Notes: a model not told the origin generated them from the sequence alone. Counted from the stretch's first letter, positions 7,894-18,035 are shown. The stretch is 64,000 nt of DNA from Bacteroidia bacterium (GCA_018058135.1 JAGPCK010000005.1:24576-88575); one strand, 5' to 3'. Numbers and translations: made by a program.

Positions 7894-10800
7894 ATGTCAG
7901 AATACCATTTCAGAGAAATAGAGCAAAAGTGGCAACAGCGCTGGGCTGAACAAAAAACTTACCGTACGGAGAATGGCGGACCAAAACCCAAGTACTATGT
8001 ACTGGACATGTTCCCCTACCCTTCGGGTGCCGGTCTGCACGTAGGCCACCCGCTGGGGTACATTGCTTCTGATATTGTGGCCCGTTTTAAAAAATTGAAA
8101 GGCTTTAATGTGTTGCACCCTATGGGTTACGATGCCTTTGGATTGCCTGCTGAACAATACGCTATTCAAACCGGACAGCACCCTGCTATTACTACCAAAA
8201 ACAACATTGAACGCTACCGCGAGCAGTTGGATAAAATTGGCTTGGGTTATGATTGGGACCGCGAAATACGTACCTGCGAAAAGGATTACTATAAATGGAC
8301 CCAGTGGATTTTTATTCAGTTGTTCAACAGCTGGTACAATCCTGCTACCGATAAGGCTGAAAACATCAGCACACTCATTCACATTTTTGAAACACGCGGC
8401 TTTAAAGGCAGCAACGACAGCATTCTTACCGGTGACATCGAAATAGAACGGGATGGATTTACTCCCGCACAATGGGCCGATTTTGGTGAAGCCACACGCG
8501 AAAGTATGTTGCAACATTTTCGCCTGGCTTATTTAAGTGAGGCTTACGTGAACTGGTGCCCGGCTATGGGAACGGTGTTGGCCAATGATGAAGTAAAAGA
8601 CGGAGTGAGCGAACGCGGTGGTTATCCTGTGGAGCGCAAACTAATGAAACAATGGAGCCTGCGCATTACCGCGTATGCCGACCGTTTGTTGCGCGACCTC
8701 GACACCATTGAGTGGAGCGACAGCATAAAAGAAGCACAACGCAACTGGATTGGCAAAAGCGAAGGTTGCTCACTGAAATTTAAAGTAGAAAATTCATCAC
8801 GCGAAATAGAAGTATTTACCACCCGCCCCGATACCATTTTCGGGGTGAGTTTTGTAACGCTGGCACCTGAGCTGGAACTGGTGAATGAACTGGCCACACC
8901 TGAGTACAAAGCGCAGGTAGATGCTTACGTTCACTATGCCAAAAACCGCAGTGAGCGCGAGCGGCAAACGGATGTAAAAAAGATTACCGGACAGTTTACG
9001 GGTGCTTATGCCCTTCATCCGTTTACAGGAAAACAAATTCCTATATGGATTGGAGAATATGTGTTGGCCGGTTACGGTACCGGTTGCGTAATGGGCGTAC
9101 CCGCACACGATAGTCGTGATTTTGGTTTTGCCACACACTTTGGTATTCCCAAACAACAGGTCATACAACCTGCAGGTGAATGGAATTTTGAAGAAGCCTC
9201 TTATGATGCCAAAGAAGGCACCCTCATCAACTCCGATTTTTTAAACGGGCTGGAAGTAAAATCCGCCATTAAAAAAGCCATTGAGGCTGTTGAAGCCAAA
9301 GGTTTGGGACAAGGCAAAACCAACTACCGTTTGCGCGATGCTGTGTTTGGCCGCCAGCGTTACTGGGGCGAGCCTATACCCGTTTATTACAAAGACGAAA
9401 TACCTTATGTAATGCCGGAAAGTGCATTGCCGCTGGAGTTACCTGAGGTAGATAAATTTTTACCAACAGAAGATGGTGAACCACCTTTGGCCCGTGCGAA
9501 AAATTGGGTGTATCAACAAGACGGAAAAGAATACCCTATTGAAACTACTACCATGCCAGGTTGGGCCGCGAGCAGTTGGTATTACCTGCGTTACATGGAC
9601 AACAAGAACCCGAATGTTTTTGTAAGCAAAGAAGCCATTGATTACTGGCAGCAGGTTGACCTCTATTTGGGCGGAAGTGAACACGCTACCGGCCACTTGT
9701 TGTACGTACGTTTCTGGACCAAGTTTTTGTTTGATTTGGGCTACTTACCTTTTACTGAACCTGCTAAGAAATTGGTGAATCAGGGGATGATTATTGCTTT
9801 TTCAAATTATGTTTATGTAAATAGAAAATATAAAATTGCTATTTCAAGTGATTTGATAAGCTCTTTTGATATACACCAAATAGATAAAGATATCATCAAT
9901 GTAAAAGATGATGTAGAATTCCTTTTATCACAAATCGAAAATACGGATTGTCTATCAAATCTTAATCTGATTCTGTCTGATACAACTTTTAGCTCAAGAG
10001 TCCATAGTGAGCCTGTTTTAGAAATAGAAACGTTCGTAAAGGCATACCCGGAATTCCATGACTTCAAGTTTATTTCAAACAGCAAAGGCAATTTTATTTG
10101 TCAAGATGTTATTGAGAAAATGTCCAAGTCAAAACTAAATGTAGTAAATCCTGATGATGTAATCAACCAATACGGAGCAGACACTCTTCGCTTGTACGAA
10201 ATGTTTTTAGGTCCGCTGGAGCAAAGCAAACCCTGGAGCACACAAGGCATTGAAGGTGTTTCCCGTTTTTTGCGCAAACTGTGGCGTTTGTTTTTTGATG
10301 AGCAAGGCAACCTGAATGTGAGCGATGCCGCACCTGAACCAAAGGAGTTAAAATCATTGCACAAAACCATTAAGAAAGTAGAAGAAGACATTGACAACTT
10401 ATCGTTCAATACTTCGGTAAGTGCGTTTATGGTGTGCGTAAATGAACTCACCGATTTAAAATGCAACAAGCGCGAAGTACTGGAGCAACTGCTGGTTACA
10501 CTTTCTTCTTTTGCCCCGCACATTTGCGAAGAGTTGTGGTCGAGACTGGGGCATACTGAGAGCATTACTAAAGCCACTTACCCTACATTCAATGCCGCTT
10601 ACTTAATAGAGAATAGTTTTAGTTATCCTGTTTCCATCAACGGAAAAGTGCGTACCAACATTGATATGGAACTTTCCCTTGATGCCGCAGCAGCCGAACA
10701 GATTGTACTGGCAGACGCCACCGTTCAAAAATGGCTGGAAGGCAAAGCCCCCAAGAAAGTAATTTTTGTAAAGGGCAGGATAGTGAATATTGTGTTGTAA
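7894..10800 (+). CDS. leuS: Leucyl-tRNA synthetase
   Basis: Class I synthetase that charges tRNA-Leu. The HIGH motif is HVGH (49-52); the CP1 editing domain carries TTRPDTIFG and GTGCVMGVPAHDSRD; KMSKS is at 742-746. At 968 residues it is over 100 longer than E. coli LeuS because of insertions near 155-210 and 635-735, a position where Bacteroidota enzymes also carry extra sequence. The DNA for the second insertion and the KMSKS loop (about 9775-10150) is strikingly AT-rich (about 23-37 percent GC by line count) against about 50 percent on both sides, yet the frame is unbroken. It ends at a repeat cluster and two-way terminator. Confidence 0.97.
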   Translation: MSEYHFREIEQKWQQRWAEQKTYRTENGGPKPKYYVLDMFPYPSGAGLHVGHPLGYIASDIVARFKKLKGFNVLHPMGYDAFGLPAEQYAIQTGQHPAITTKNNIERYREQLDKIGLGYDWDREIRTCEKDYYKWTQWIFIQLFNSWYNPATDKAENISTLIHIFETRGFKGSNDSILTGDIEIERDGFTPAQWADFGEATRESMLQHFRLAYLSEAYVNWCPAMGTVLANDEVKDGVSERGGYPVERKLMKQWSLRITAYADRLLRDLDTIEWSDSIKEAQRNWIGKSEGCSLKFKVENSSREIEVFTTRPDTIFGVSFVTLAPELELVNELATPEYKAQVDAYVHYAKNRSERERQTDVKKITGQFTGAYALHPFTGKQIPIWIGEYVLAGYGTGCVMGVPAHDSRDFGFATHFGIPKQQVIQPAGEWNFEEASYDAKEGTLINSDFLNGLEVKSAIKKAIEAVEAKGLGQGKTNYRLRDAVFGRQRYWGEPIPVYYKDEIPYVMPESALPLELPEVDKFLPTEDGEPPLARAKNWVYQQDGKEYPIETTTMPGWAASSWYYLRYMDNKNPNVFVSKEAIDYWQQVDLYLGGSEHATGHLLYVRFWTKFLFDLGYLPFTEPAKKLVNQGMIIAFSNYVYVNRKYKIAISSDLISSFDIHQIDKDIINVKDDVEFLLSQIENTDCLSNLNLILSDTTFSSRVHSEPVLEIETFVKAYPEFHDFKFISNSKGNFICQDVIEKMSKSKLNVVNPDDVINQYGADTLRLYEMFLGPLEQSKPWSTQGIEGVSRFLRKLWRLFFDEQGNLNVSDAAPEPKELKSLHKTIKKVEEDIDNLSFNTSVSAFMVCVNELTDLKCNKREVLEQLLVTLSSFAPHICEELWSRLGHTESITKATYPTFNAAYLIENSFSYPVSINGKVRTNIDMELSLDAAAAEQIVLADATVQKWLEGKAPKKVIFVKGRIVNIVL

Positions 10801-10875
10801 GTACAGGCGAATATTACTGCCACTGATTGCACTGATTTAAGAAACGATTTTTTATACGCACGTCATTTACTAATG

Positions 10876-11072
10876 CCCCCAATGAGAAATACTGCTCAAC
10901 TTTAGGAGACTGCTTCGTGCCTCGCAGTGACGTTGCTTTTGAGAAGGAAGAAAGACTTCAAACATACCGTCATTGCGAACCATGTACTCATGGTGTGGCA
11001 ATCTCCCAATGAGAACTTCTGCTCAATTTTATGGGACTGCAATCCCGATAGCCATCGGGATTGCAGTGACGT
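10876..11072. repeat. Cluster of palindromic intergenic repeats
   Basis: The 349-nt space between leuS and hppA holds no gene. It has two direct copies (10876-10934 and 11005-11072) of a unit starting CCCAATGAGAA.TNCTGCTCAA and ending GCAGTGACGTT. Between them lies a related, oppositely oriented unit (10968-11007) starting CGTCATTGCGAAC. Each has an internal hairpin; the best is a perfect 14-bp stem with a 4-nt loop at 11036-11067. This resembles the 'CATTGCGA...GCAATCTC' repeats dispersed in many Bacteroidota genomes. Confidence 0.7.
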
Positions 11073-11092
11073 TTATGGTATCCTCTTAAAAT

Positions 11093-11128
11093 AGAAACAG
11101 CTATCAGGAAAACCTGATAGCTGTTTCT
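11093..11128. terminator. Bidirectional intrinsic terminator between leuS and hppA
   Basis: Perfect 16-bp inverted repeat (11093-11108 and 11113-11128) around an AAAA loop, with A/T-rich flanks, between the convergent leuS and hppA stops. Confidence 0.85.
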
Positions 11129-11149
11129 TATTTATATACTCGAAAATAA

Positions 11150-13549
11150 TTAGTGCGCGTGTTCGTGGCCTTCTTCGGCAGTTTCTTCACCTTCGTGGTG
11201 TTTACATTCTTCTTTTGATTTGCAACCGTGTTCACAACCTTCCATAGAAGAGTGGTCACCTTTTCCTGCATGCTTTACACACATGGCTTTTTCTTCAGGT
11301 GAACAACCTACGCTATCGCAATAAGCAGCACATTCTTCTTCACTCATATCTGCACACATGCTCATATCGCATTTCATTTCTTTTTTAGCAGCGCAACATT
11401 CTGTTTTAGTTCCGTCCATCAGCATGTCCTCAGCAGTACCGCCATCAACAGCAATGTAAGGAGCAATAACCAATGACACGATAGACATCAATTTAATTAA
11501 GATGTTCATAGAAGGACCTGAGGTATCTTTGAAAGGATCACCAACGGTATCACCTGTAACCGATGCTTTGTGCGGCTCAGACTTTTTGTAGAACATTTCA
11601 CCGTTAATCATCACTCCTTTTTCGAATGATTTTTTAGCATTGTCCCATGCACCACCGGCATTCGATTGGAAAATTCCCATCAACACACCCGATACGGTAA
11701 CACCGGCCAATAAACCACCCAGTACTTCAGGGCCGAATACGAAACCAACAATTACCGGAGTAATCAAGGCAATACCGCCCGGTAACATCATTTCACGTAT
11801 AGAAGCTTTGGTAGAGATAGCTACGCATTTTTCATACTCAGGCTTCGCTTTGTATTCCATAATACCAGGAATTTCGCGGAATTGTCTGCGTACTTCCTGC
11901 ACCATGTCCATAGCCGCTTTACCTACCGCCTGAATACACAGAGCTGAGAAAATAAACGGAATCATTCCGCCTACAAATAAACCGGCCAATACATTTGCTT
12001 TATAAATGTTGATGGCATCAATACCGGCAATACCCACGAAAGCCGCAAACAAAGCTAAAGAAGTTAAGGCAGCAGAAGCGATGGCAAAACCTTTTCCGGT
12101 AGCTGCAGTAGTATTACCCACAGCATCCAGATTATCGGTACGCTCACGTACTTCAGGAGGCAACTGGCTCATTTCAGCAATACCACCGGCATTGTCAGCA
12201 ATAGGACCAAATGCGTCAATCGCTAACTGCATGGCTGTTGTTGCCATCATTCCGGCAGCAGCAATAGCCACACCGTATAATCCGGCAAAATGGTACGATA
12301 ACATGATACCTGCAGCCAGTGTTAAAATAGGAATTACAGTAGATTTCATACCCACAGATAAACCACCGATGATGTTGGTAGCATGCCCTGTTGATGACTG
12401 TTGAATGATAGACAACACGGGAGCTTTGCCCATAGCTGTGTAGTATTCAGTAACAATACTCATGATTGCACCAACCACAGTACCAACTAAGATAGCCCAG
12501 AATACATTCAATTTAGAAAATTCGTATCCGCGCAGGTTCAATGTATCAGGTAACATCCACATCACAACAAAGTAAGAAGCTACAACGGTTAAGCCCATAG
12601 AAGCCCAGTTACCCAGATTTAAGGCGTTTTGTACATTTGATTTATCATCTTTAATGGTCACAAACCAGGTACCTACTATAGAGAAGATAATTCCCAAACC
12701 ACAGATGAGCATAGGCAACAAGATAGGAGACATTCCACCGAAGTTGTCTTCAACAGAAATCTCCTGACCCAGCACCATGGTAGCCAAAATGGTAGCCACG
12801 TACGAACCGAATAAGTCGGCACCCATACCGGCCACGTCACCCACGTTATCACCTACGTTATCGGCAATAGTAGCGGGATTACGCACGTCATCTTCGGGAA
12901 TACCGGCTTCAACTTTTCCTACTAAGTCAGCACCTACGTCAGCAGCTTTGGTATAAATACCTCCACCTACACGGGCAAACAAAGCGATAGACTCAGCTCC
13001 CAAAGAGAAACCCGTCAATACTTCGATAGCTGTTTTAACCGTATCAGGACCTAAATCGGCAAAGATGGACAAGAAGGCAATGAATAAACCTCCTAAACCC
13101 AATACCGCCAATCCGGCTACACCCAATCCCATAACAGTACCACCGGTAAACGACACCTTTAAGGCTTGTTTTAAACTGGTGCGGGCAGCTTGGGTGGTAC
13201 GCACGTTGGCTTTAGTGGCCACTTTCATACCGATGTATCCTGCGGTAGCAGAAAATACTGCACCTATAATAAAGGAGATGGAAATTATCCAACTGGAGTG
13301 GATAGGCTTTCCGTTAACTTCATGTATTGTGCCTGAGTAGGCTAATAAAGCAGCAGCAATAGCCACGAAAATACTGAGCACTTTCCACTCTGCTTTCAAA
13401 AAGGCCATAGCACCATCGGCTATATACCCGGCCAGTTCTGTCATTTTTGCATCGCCTGCATCCTGCTTTGATACCCAGGCCGATTTAATTGCCATGACAA
13501 GTAATCCAACTACTCCCAGTGCGGGAATCAGGTAAAGAACATTTTCCAT
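11150..13549 (-). CDS. hppA: K+-dependent membrane-bound ion-pumping pyrophosphatase with Cys/His-rich tail
   Basis: Hydrolyses pyrophosphate and uses the energy to pump H+ or Na+ across the membrane. The PPi-binding motif [11 protein letters not shown] and the downstream DNVGDNVGD loop are intact. The NTTAATGKG stretch has Ala at the site where K+-independent enzymes have Lys, so K+ dependence is predicted. The ATG at 13549 ([12 protein letters not shown]) is preferred over upstream non-ATG starts because a -7 box lies at 13589-13596. The protein is 799 residues, and the last about 84 (716-799) are an added hydrophilic tail with 11 Cys and 8 His. The C-terminus of this family faces the periplasm. 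Pumped ion not determined. Confidence 0.96.
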   Translation of the reverse strand: MENVLYLIPALGVVGLLVMAIKSAWVSKQDAGDAKMTELAGYIADGAMAFLKAEWKVLSIFVAIAAALLAYSGTIHEVNGKPIHSSWIISISFIIGAVFSATAGYIGMKVATKANVRTTQAARTSLKQALKVSFTGGTVMGLGVAGLAVLGLGGLFIAFLSIFADLGPDTVKTAIEVLTGFSLGAESIALFARVGGGIYTKAADVGADLVGKVEAGIPEDDVRNPATIADNVGDNVGDVAGMGADLFGSYVATILATMVLGQEISVEDNFGGMSPILLPMLICGLGIIFSIVGTWFVTIKDDKSNVQNALNLGNWASMGLTVVASYFVVMWMLPDTLNLRGYEFSKLNVFWAILVGTVVGAIMSIVTEYYTAMGKAPVLSIIQQSSTGHATNIIGGLSVGMKSTVIPILTLAAGIMLSYHFAGLYGVAIAAAGMMATTAMQLAIDAFGPIADNAGGIAEMSQLPPEVRERTDNLDAVGNTTAATGKGFAIASAALTSLALFAAFVGIAGIDAINIYKANVLAGLFVGGMIPFIFSALCIQAVGKAAMDMVQEVRRQFREIPGIMEYKAKPEYEKCVAISTKASIREMMLPGGIALITPVIVGFVFGPEVLGGLLAGVTVSGVLMGIFQSNAGGAWDNAKKSFEKGVMINGEMFYKKSEPHKASVTGDTVGDPFKDTSGPSMNILIKLMSIVSLVIAPYIAVDGGTAEDMLMDGTKTECCAAKKEMKCDMSMCADMSEEECAAYCDSVGCSPEEKAMCVKHAGKGDHSSMEGCEHGCKSKEECKHHEGEETAEEGHEHAH

Positions 13550-13588
13550 ATAATCTATTTTAATGTTTAGGTTCCGTTTTAAGGACGG

Positions 13589-13596
13589 CAAAAATA
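13589..13596 (-). promoter_or_regulatory. -7 promoter box for hppA
   Basis: Minus strand reads TATTTTTG, an exact TAnnTTTG match, 39 nt before the hppA ATG. No clear TTG -33 element is seen at 17-23 nt. Confidence 0.45.
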
Positions 13597-13704
13597 CGAT
13601 TTACTCTTAATTTTTAAAGGATTTTGATTTTTCAATGAGTTGAACCATAATTGAAAAGCAAATAATTCATACAAAATTCATATGTATTCGCTTAATTTAC
13701 AGCC

Positions 13705-14550
13705 ATGAAGCTACTGACAAGGATTCTGCTCACCCTGTGTATAACAAGTGCATCCGCGCTACTTGGGCCAAAGGCTTTGGCTTTTGACTTTTACCGCCCT
13801 GTGGGTGCCAAAGGCTGGGGAATGGGCAATACTACTGTCACCTTCAGCGATTTATGGAGCGTACAAAACAACCAGGCCGGCTTGGGCTTTATCAAACAAA
13901 CCTCCGCGGGAACTTACCTCGAAAACCGTTTCCGACTCACTAACCTCAACTTTGGGAGCGTTGCAGCGGCATTGCCCACTAAATTCGGTACATTCGGTAT
14001 TAACATCAATCAGTTTGGTTATACGGCTTACCATGAACAAAAATTCGGTCTGAGTTTCGGCAGGGCATTTACAGAAAAGTTCTCCTTCGGCTTTCAAATG
14101 AACTACCAGCTTGTGCGCATATCAGAATATAGCTCAGGTGGAGCAGCTGCCATTGAAGCAGGTGTTATATATAAGGTAAGTAAACAACTACATACCGGTT
14201 TTCACCTGAGCAACCCTACCCTGCAAAAATTAGGTGAGCCTTATAATCAATCGCTGCCTACTGTGGGCAAAATCGGGCTGGCCTATTTTCCCTCAGATAA
14301 AATAATTCTTTGCTTGGAAACACAAAAAGAAATGGAGACTGATGCCGGCATTAAACTGGGAGCCGAATACAAGGCACACTCCAAACTACACATAAGAGCC
14401 GGATATTACAGTAACCCCAATACCGTAACCATGGGTGTGGGCTATAACAGAGGGCCTTTAGAGGTTGATATTGCAGCCAGCGTACAACCCGTTTTAGGTG
14501 TTTCGCCTCATGCCGCTATTAGCTATAGGTGGGCAAAAAAGAAAAAATGA
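13705..14550 (+). CDS. PorV/PorQ-like outer-membrane barrel protein
   Basis: 281 residues with a signal peptide (cut near PKALAF, about residue 27). It then has alternating beta-strand sequence rich in Gly and aromatic residues. The opening 'G.KGWGMGNTTVTFSDLWSVQNNQAGLGF' pattern is the one shared by PorV/PorQ-family proteins of Bacteroidota, some of which act as outer-membrane parts of type IX secretion. It ends in an aromatic-containing strand and a run of lysines. Its stop overlaps the next start (ATGA), so the two are co-translated. Specific role unknown. Confidence 0.75.
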   Translation: MKLLTRILLTLCITSASALLGPKALAFDFYRPVGAKGWGMGNTTVTFSDLWSVQNNQAGLGFIKQTSAGTYLENRFRLTNLNFGSVAAALPTKFGTFGININQFGYTAYHEQKFGLSFGRAFTEKFSFGFQMNYQLVRISEYSSGGAAAIEAGVIYKVSKQLHTGFHLSNPTLQKLGEPYNQSLPTVGKIGLAYFPSDKIILCLETQKEMETDAGIKLGAEYKAHSKLHIRAGYYSNPNTVTMGVGYNRGPLEVDIAASVQPVLGVSPHAAISYRWAKKKK

Positions 14551-16658
14551 GTCTGATGTTTCGACTGAAAAATATTCTTCTTTTAAGTCTGCTGCTGTCA
14601 GTTACTTCCCTCACTCCTGTTTGGGCACAAAATAAACCTGCACGTGAGGAAGACGAACGGGTGGTCCAGGATTTTCTAGAGAGGTTGATTGAGAACGAAG
14701 AGTCGAACATTGATTACACCGACTTACAGGATCAGCTGCTCTATTTCTACCGCAACCCTATTAACCTTAATAAAGCCGGGAAAGAACAATTACAACAACT
14801 GGGCTTTTTAACCGAACTGCAAATCAATAACCTGTTGTTACATCGGTTAACATTTGGTGATTTATTATCTGTGTATGAGTTGCAGGTAATTGAAGGATTT
14901 ACGCAACAGGTTATTCAGGATTTGTTGCTTTTTGCCACCGTAAATGGCGATTGGATGACAGAAAAACTCACGTTCAAAAAAATATTCACCCAATCGCGGC
15001 AAGAAGTTTACCTGATGCACCAACAAACCTTACAAACACAAAAAGGCTATACCCTGCCGAATGCGGAAGACCCTGATGCCACCAACTATTACCTGGGCTC
15101 ACCATACCGCCACTTGTTCAGATACAACATGGCTTACGGCACTCGTTTCAGCGCGGGTTTGATTGGCGAAAAAGATGCCGGTGAACAGTTTTTCGAAGGC
15201 AACAACAAAAACGGATTCGACTTTTACTCCTTCCATTTATTTGTGCGTGATGTGGGAAAATTTAAGTCCATAGCACTGGGCGATTTTCAGGCTGCCTTCG
15301 GCCAGGGATTAACGTTTGGTTCAGGTTTGGCTTTTGGCAAAAGTCCTTTTGTGCTTAATGTAAAACGTAATTACCAATCACTCCGGCCATACCGTTCAGT
15401 AAACGAGAACGAGTTTTTACGCGGAGCCGCTTTCACTTATGCCCTTCACAAAAAAATGGAGTTCACTACCTTTCTCTCGCACAAAAAAATTGACGGCAAC
15501 ATAGCTTCCAACACCGACACTATTTTCTCTGACGAAAGTGCTTTTACTTCCATCATTTCCTCCGGATTTCACCGCACGCCCAATGAAATAAAAGACAAAC
15601 AAACCGTAACACAAACCATAGCAGGCGGGCATTTGCGCTACAAACTTTCCAACTTTCAACTTGGTTTAACAGTGGTGCACACTACCTACGACCAGGCTTT
15701 TCAACGCGATGATAAACCATACAACCGCTATGAGTTTTCAGGAAAAAGTTTGCTGAATACAGGCATGGACTACACCTGGTATTACCGCAACCTTACTTTA
15801 TTTGGTGAAGTAAGTCGTAGTAGCAATGGTGCTATGGCTACTACCCATGGTTTGCTGGCCTCACTGCATCCAAAAGTTGATGTGAGCATGGTGTACCGTA
15901 ATTTTGCTAAAGATTACCACACCACCTACAGCAGTGCTTTTGGTGAAAACTCCCGCAACATCAATGAACAGGGTTTTTACATGGGTATCTCGGTACGGCC
16001 CGTTCCCAAATGGACCATCAACGCGTATACCGATGTGTATTCCTCCCCTTGGCTCAAGTACCTGGTAGATGCACCTTCACGAGGATATGACTACATGGCT
16101 GAGTTGAATTACGCCCCTTCACGAACCGTTCAGATGTATTGGCGTTTCCGCAATGATAACAAAGAGAAAAACGCTACCGGCAATGAAACCGTAAGCGATT
16201 ATCTCGTAGTGCACCGCAGGTATACTTACCGCTATCAAATCAGTTACAAAGTATCACCTTCCTTTACTTTAAAAAACCGTGTAGAATTCAGCGAATACCA
16301 AACACCTGTAACAGCCACTGAAAAAGGTACGGTGTTCATTCAGGATGTGCAATATAAACCTCTCAGAGGAGCATTTACGTTTATCGGTCGCGCTGCTTAT
16401 TTCAGTACTGACGGGTACAATAGCCGCTTATATGCTTTTGAAAATGATTTGCTGTACCAGTTTTCAGTTCCCGCATTGCAAGACAAAGGCATGCGCTATT
16501 TTCTGTTAATCAGATACAAACCAATTCGTTCTGTTGATGTTTGGCTAAAGCTGGGCAGCACCGCGTATACTAATAAAAACACTGTAGGTTCAGGATTAGA
16601 TGAGATTAACGGGAATGCCCGTACCGACCTGAAAATACAAGTGCGTTACAGCTTCTAA
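14547..16658 (+). CDS. Helix-hairpin-helix domain outer-membrane protein
   Basis: About 703 residues. The ATG at 14547 overlaps the previous stop (ATGA) and is preferred over a GTG at 14529. A signal peptide (cut after VWAQ) is followed by an acidic helical segment and a ComEA-like helix-hairpin-helix motif (NPINLNKAGKEQLQQLG). After about residue 190 comes a long run of amphipathic strands that looks like a beta-barrel, ending in RYSF with a C-terminal Phe. This architecture is a conserved Bacteroidota family of unknown function; DNA handling at the surface is only a guess. Confidence 0.8.
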   Translation: MSLMFRLKNILLLSLLLSVTSLTPVWAQNKPAREEDERVVQDFLERLIENEESNIDYTDLQDQLLYFYRNPINLNKAGKEQLQQLGFLTELQINNLLLHRLTFGDLLSVYELQVIEGFTQQVIQDLLLFATVNGDWMTEKLTFKKIFTQSRQEVYLMHQQTLQTQKGYTLPNAEDPDATNYYLGSPYRHLFRYNMAYGTRFSAGLIGEKDAGEQFFEGNNKNGFDFYSFHLFVRDVGKFKSIALGDFQAAFGQGLTFGSGLAFGKSPFVLNVKRNYQSLRPYRSVNENEFLRGAAFTYALHKKMEFTTFLSHKKIDGNIASNTDTIFSDESAFTSIISSGFHRTPNEIKDKQTVTQTIAGGHLRYKLSNFQLGLTVVHTTYDQAFQRDDKPYNRYEFSGKSLLNTGMDYTWYYRNLTLFGEVSRSSNGAMATTHGLLASLHPKVDVSMVYRNFAKDYHTTYSSAFGENSRNINEQGFYMGISVRPVPKWTINAYTDVYSSPWLKYLVDAPSRGYDYMAELNYAPSRTVQMYWRFRNDNKEKNATGNETVSDYLVVHRRYTYRYQISYKVSPSFTLKNRVEFSEYQTPVTATEKGTVFIQDVQYKPLRGAFTFIGRAAYFSTDGYNSRLYAFENDLLYQFSVPALQDKGMRYFLLIRYKPIRSVDVWLKLGSTAYTNKNTVGSGLDEINGNARTDLKIQVRYSF

Positions 16659-16713
16659 CTTTGCACAATAGCTGCATTTTTTTCACAAAACCTTAATATT
16701 AGCTGCGAAGCCT

Positions 16714-16721
16714 TATTTTTG
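16714..16721 (+). promoter_or_regulatory. -7 promoter box for the oxoamine synthase
   Basis: Reads TATTTTTG (TAnnTTTG match) 21 nt before the ATG at 16743. No convincing -33 TTG. Confidence 0.4.
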
Positions 16722-16742
16722 CGCAACTTTTAAATACATAAG

Positions 16743-17987
16743 ATGGATTTATTCGAAAAACTTGCAAGCAGACCCGGACCACTGGGCCAACATGCCGACA
16801 GAAGTCATGGCTATTACATGTTCCCTAAGTTGGAAGGACCAATTGGTGCACACATGAATTTTATGGGTAAACAAAAATTGGTGTGGAGTCTGAACAACTA
16901 TTTAGGCTTAGCCAATCACCCGGAAGTGATGAAAGCAGATGCAGAAGGTGCTGCAAAATTTGGTATGGCCTACCCTATGGGTGCACGCATGATGAGCGGC
17001 AATAGCGACTATCACGAACAATTAGAAAAAGGTCTTGCTGAATTTATTGGTAAGGAAGATGTAATACTGATGAACTACGGTTATCAGGGCATGGTAAGTG
17101 CCATTGATTCTTTAGTTGACCGCCACGATGTAATTGTATACGATGCCGAATCTCATGCTTGTATCATCGATGGAGTTCGTCTTCACCAAGGCAAACGTTT
17201 TGTTTACAACCACAACAACATGGAGAGCCTGGAGAAACAACTGGAGCGTGCTACACGCTGGGTTGCTGAAACCGGTGGTGCCATACTCGTAATTACCGAA
17301 GGTGTATTTGGTATGTCGGGAGTACAGGGTAACCTTAAAGGTATTGTAGAACTGAAAAAGAAATTTGATTTCCGTTTGTTTGTAGATGACGCACACGGTA
17401 TAGGCACCATGGGTAAGACAGGAGCCGGTACAGGTGAGGAACAAGGTGTAATGGATCAGATTGATATTTACTTCGGCACCTTTGCCAAATCATTTGCCGG
17501 TATCGGAGGTTTTATAGGCAGCAACAAAGCCATTGTGAACCACCTGCGCTACAACACCCGCTCACAAATTTTTGCCAAATCGTTGCCCATGCCTATGGTA
17601 ATAGGTGCATTAAAACGTTTGGAACTTATTCGCACAAATCCTGAGTTGAAAAACAATTTATGGAAAATTGTGAATGCTTTGCAAAACGGCTTAAAGGAAG
17701 CCGGATTTAACATAGGCATTACCTCTTCTCCTGTAACTCCGGTAATATTAAACGGCACTATACCTGAGGCAACGGCACTTACGCACGACCTTAGAGAGCA
17801 CTACAACATCTTCTGTTCTATTGTAGTGTATCCGGTTATTCCAAAAGGCATGATTATTCTTCGATTAATTCCAACAGCTGTTCACACCATTGAAGACGTT
17901 AACAGAACCATAGAGGCCTTTAAGGAAGTTAAGGAAAAGCTGGTTGCCGGAAAATACAATGTAGAGCAAATAGTGAAAGCTATTTAA
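16743..17987 (+). CDS. PLP-dependent alpha-oxoamine synthase (serine palmitoyltransferase/KBL type)
   Basis: 414-residue fold-type I PLP enzyme that condenses an amino acid with an acyl-CoA. The stacking His (H138 in ESHAC), the cofactor-binding DDAH (215-218) and the Schiff-base lysine K249 (TFAKSF) are visible. The family includes serine palmitoyltransferase, glycine C-acetyltransferase (KBL), BioF and HemA. Many Bacteroidota make sphingolipids, so serine palmitoyltransferase is a fair guess. No tdh, bio or hem gene is beside it to decide. It stands alone between a promoter and a terminator-like hairpin. Confidence 0.85.
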   Translation: MDLFEKLASRPGPLGQHADRSHGYYMFPKLEGPIGAHMNFMGKQKLVWSLNNYLGLANHPEVMKADAEGAAKFGMAYPMGARMMSGNSDYHEQLEKGLAEFIGKEDVILMNYGYQGMVSAIDSLVDRHDVIVYDAESHACIIDGVRLHQGKRFVYNHNNMESLEKQLERATRWVAETGGAILVITEGVFGMSGVQGNLKGIVELKKKFDFRLFVDDAHGIGTMGKTGAGTGEEQGVMDQIDIYFGTFAKSFAGIGGFIGSNKAIVNHLRYNTRSQIFAKSLPMPMVIGALKRLELIRTNPELKNNLWKIVNALQNGLKEAGFNIGITSSPVTPVILNGTIPEATALTHDLREHYNIFCSIVVYPVIPKGMIILRLIPTAVHTIEDVNRTIEAFKEVKEKLVAGKYNVEQIVKAI

Positions 17988-18011
17988 CTCTACTTTTTTG
18001 AAATCTGATTA

Positions 18012-18035
18012 AGGGGTTGATACAGTTCAGCCCCT
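18012..18035 (+). terminator. Terminator-like hairpin after the oxoamine synthase
   Basis: 9-bp stem (18012-18020 with 18027-18035, one G-T pair) with a 6-nt loop, GC-rich and followed by a weak T-rich run, 25 nt past the stop. Confidence 0.55.

Noticed and set aside
7897..8517. 206-residue open frame antisense to leuS
   Set aside because: It lies wholly opposite a strongly conserved leuS region and has no recognisable domain.
9775..10150. Frameshift or mobile element inside leuS
   Set aside because: The frame is continuous and conserved segments including KMSKS are intact; there are no inverted ends or transposase.
10101..10577. 158-residue frame antisense to the end of leuS
   Set aside because: Shadow of leuS with no known motif.
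10876..11072. CRISPR array
   Set aside because: The units are palindromic, unevenly spaced and not separated by unique spacers of equal length; no cas genes nearby.
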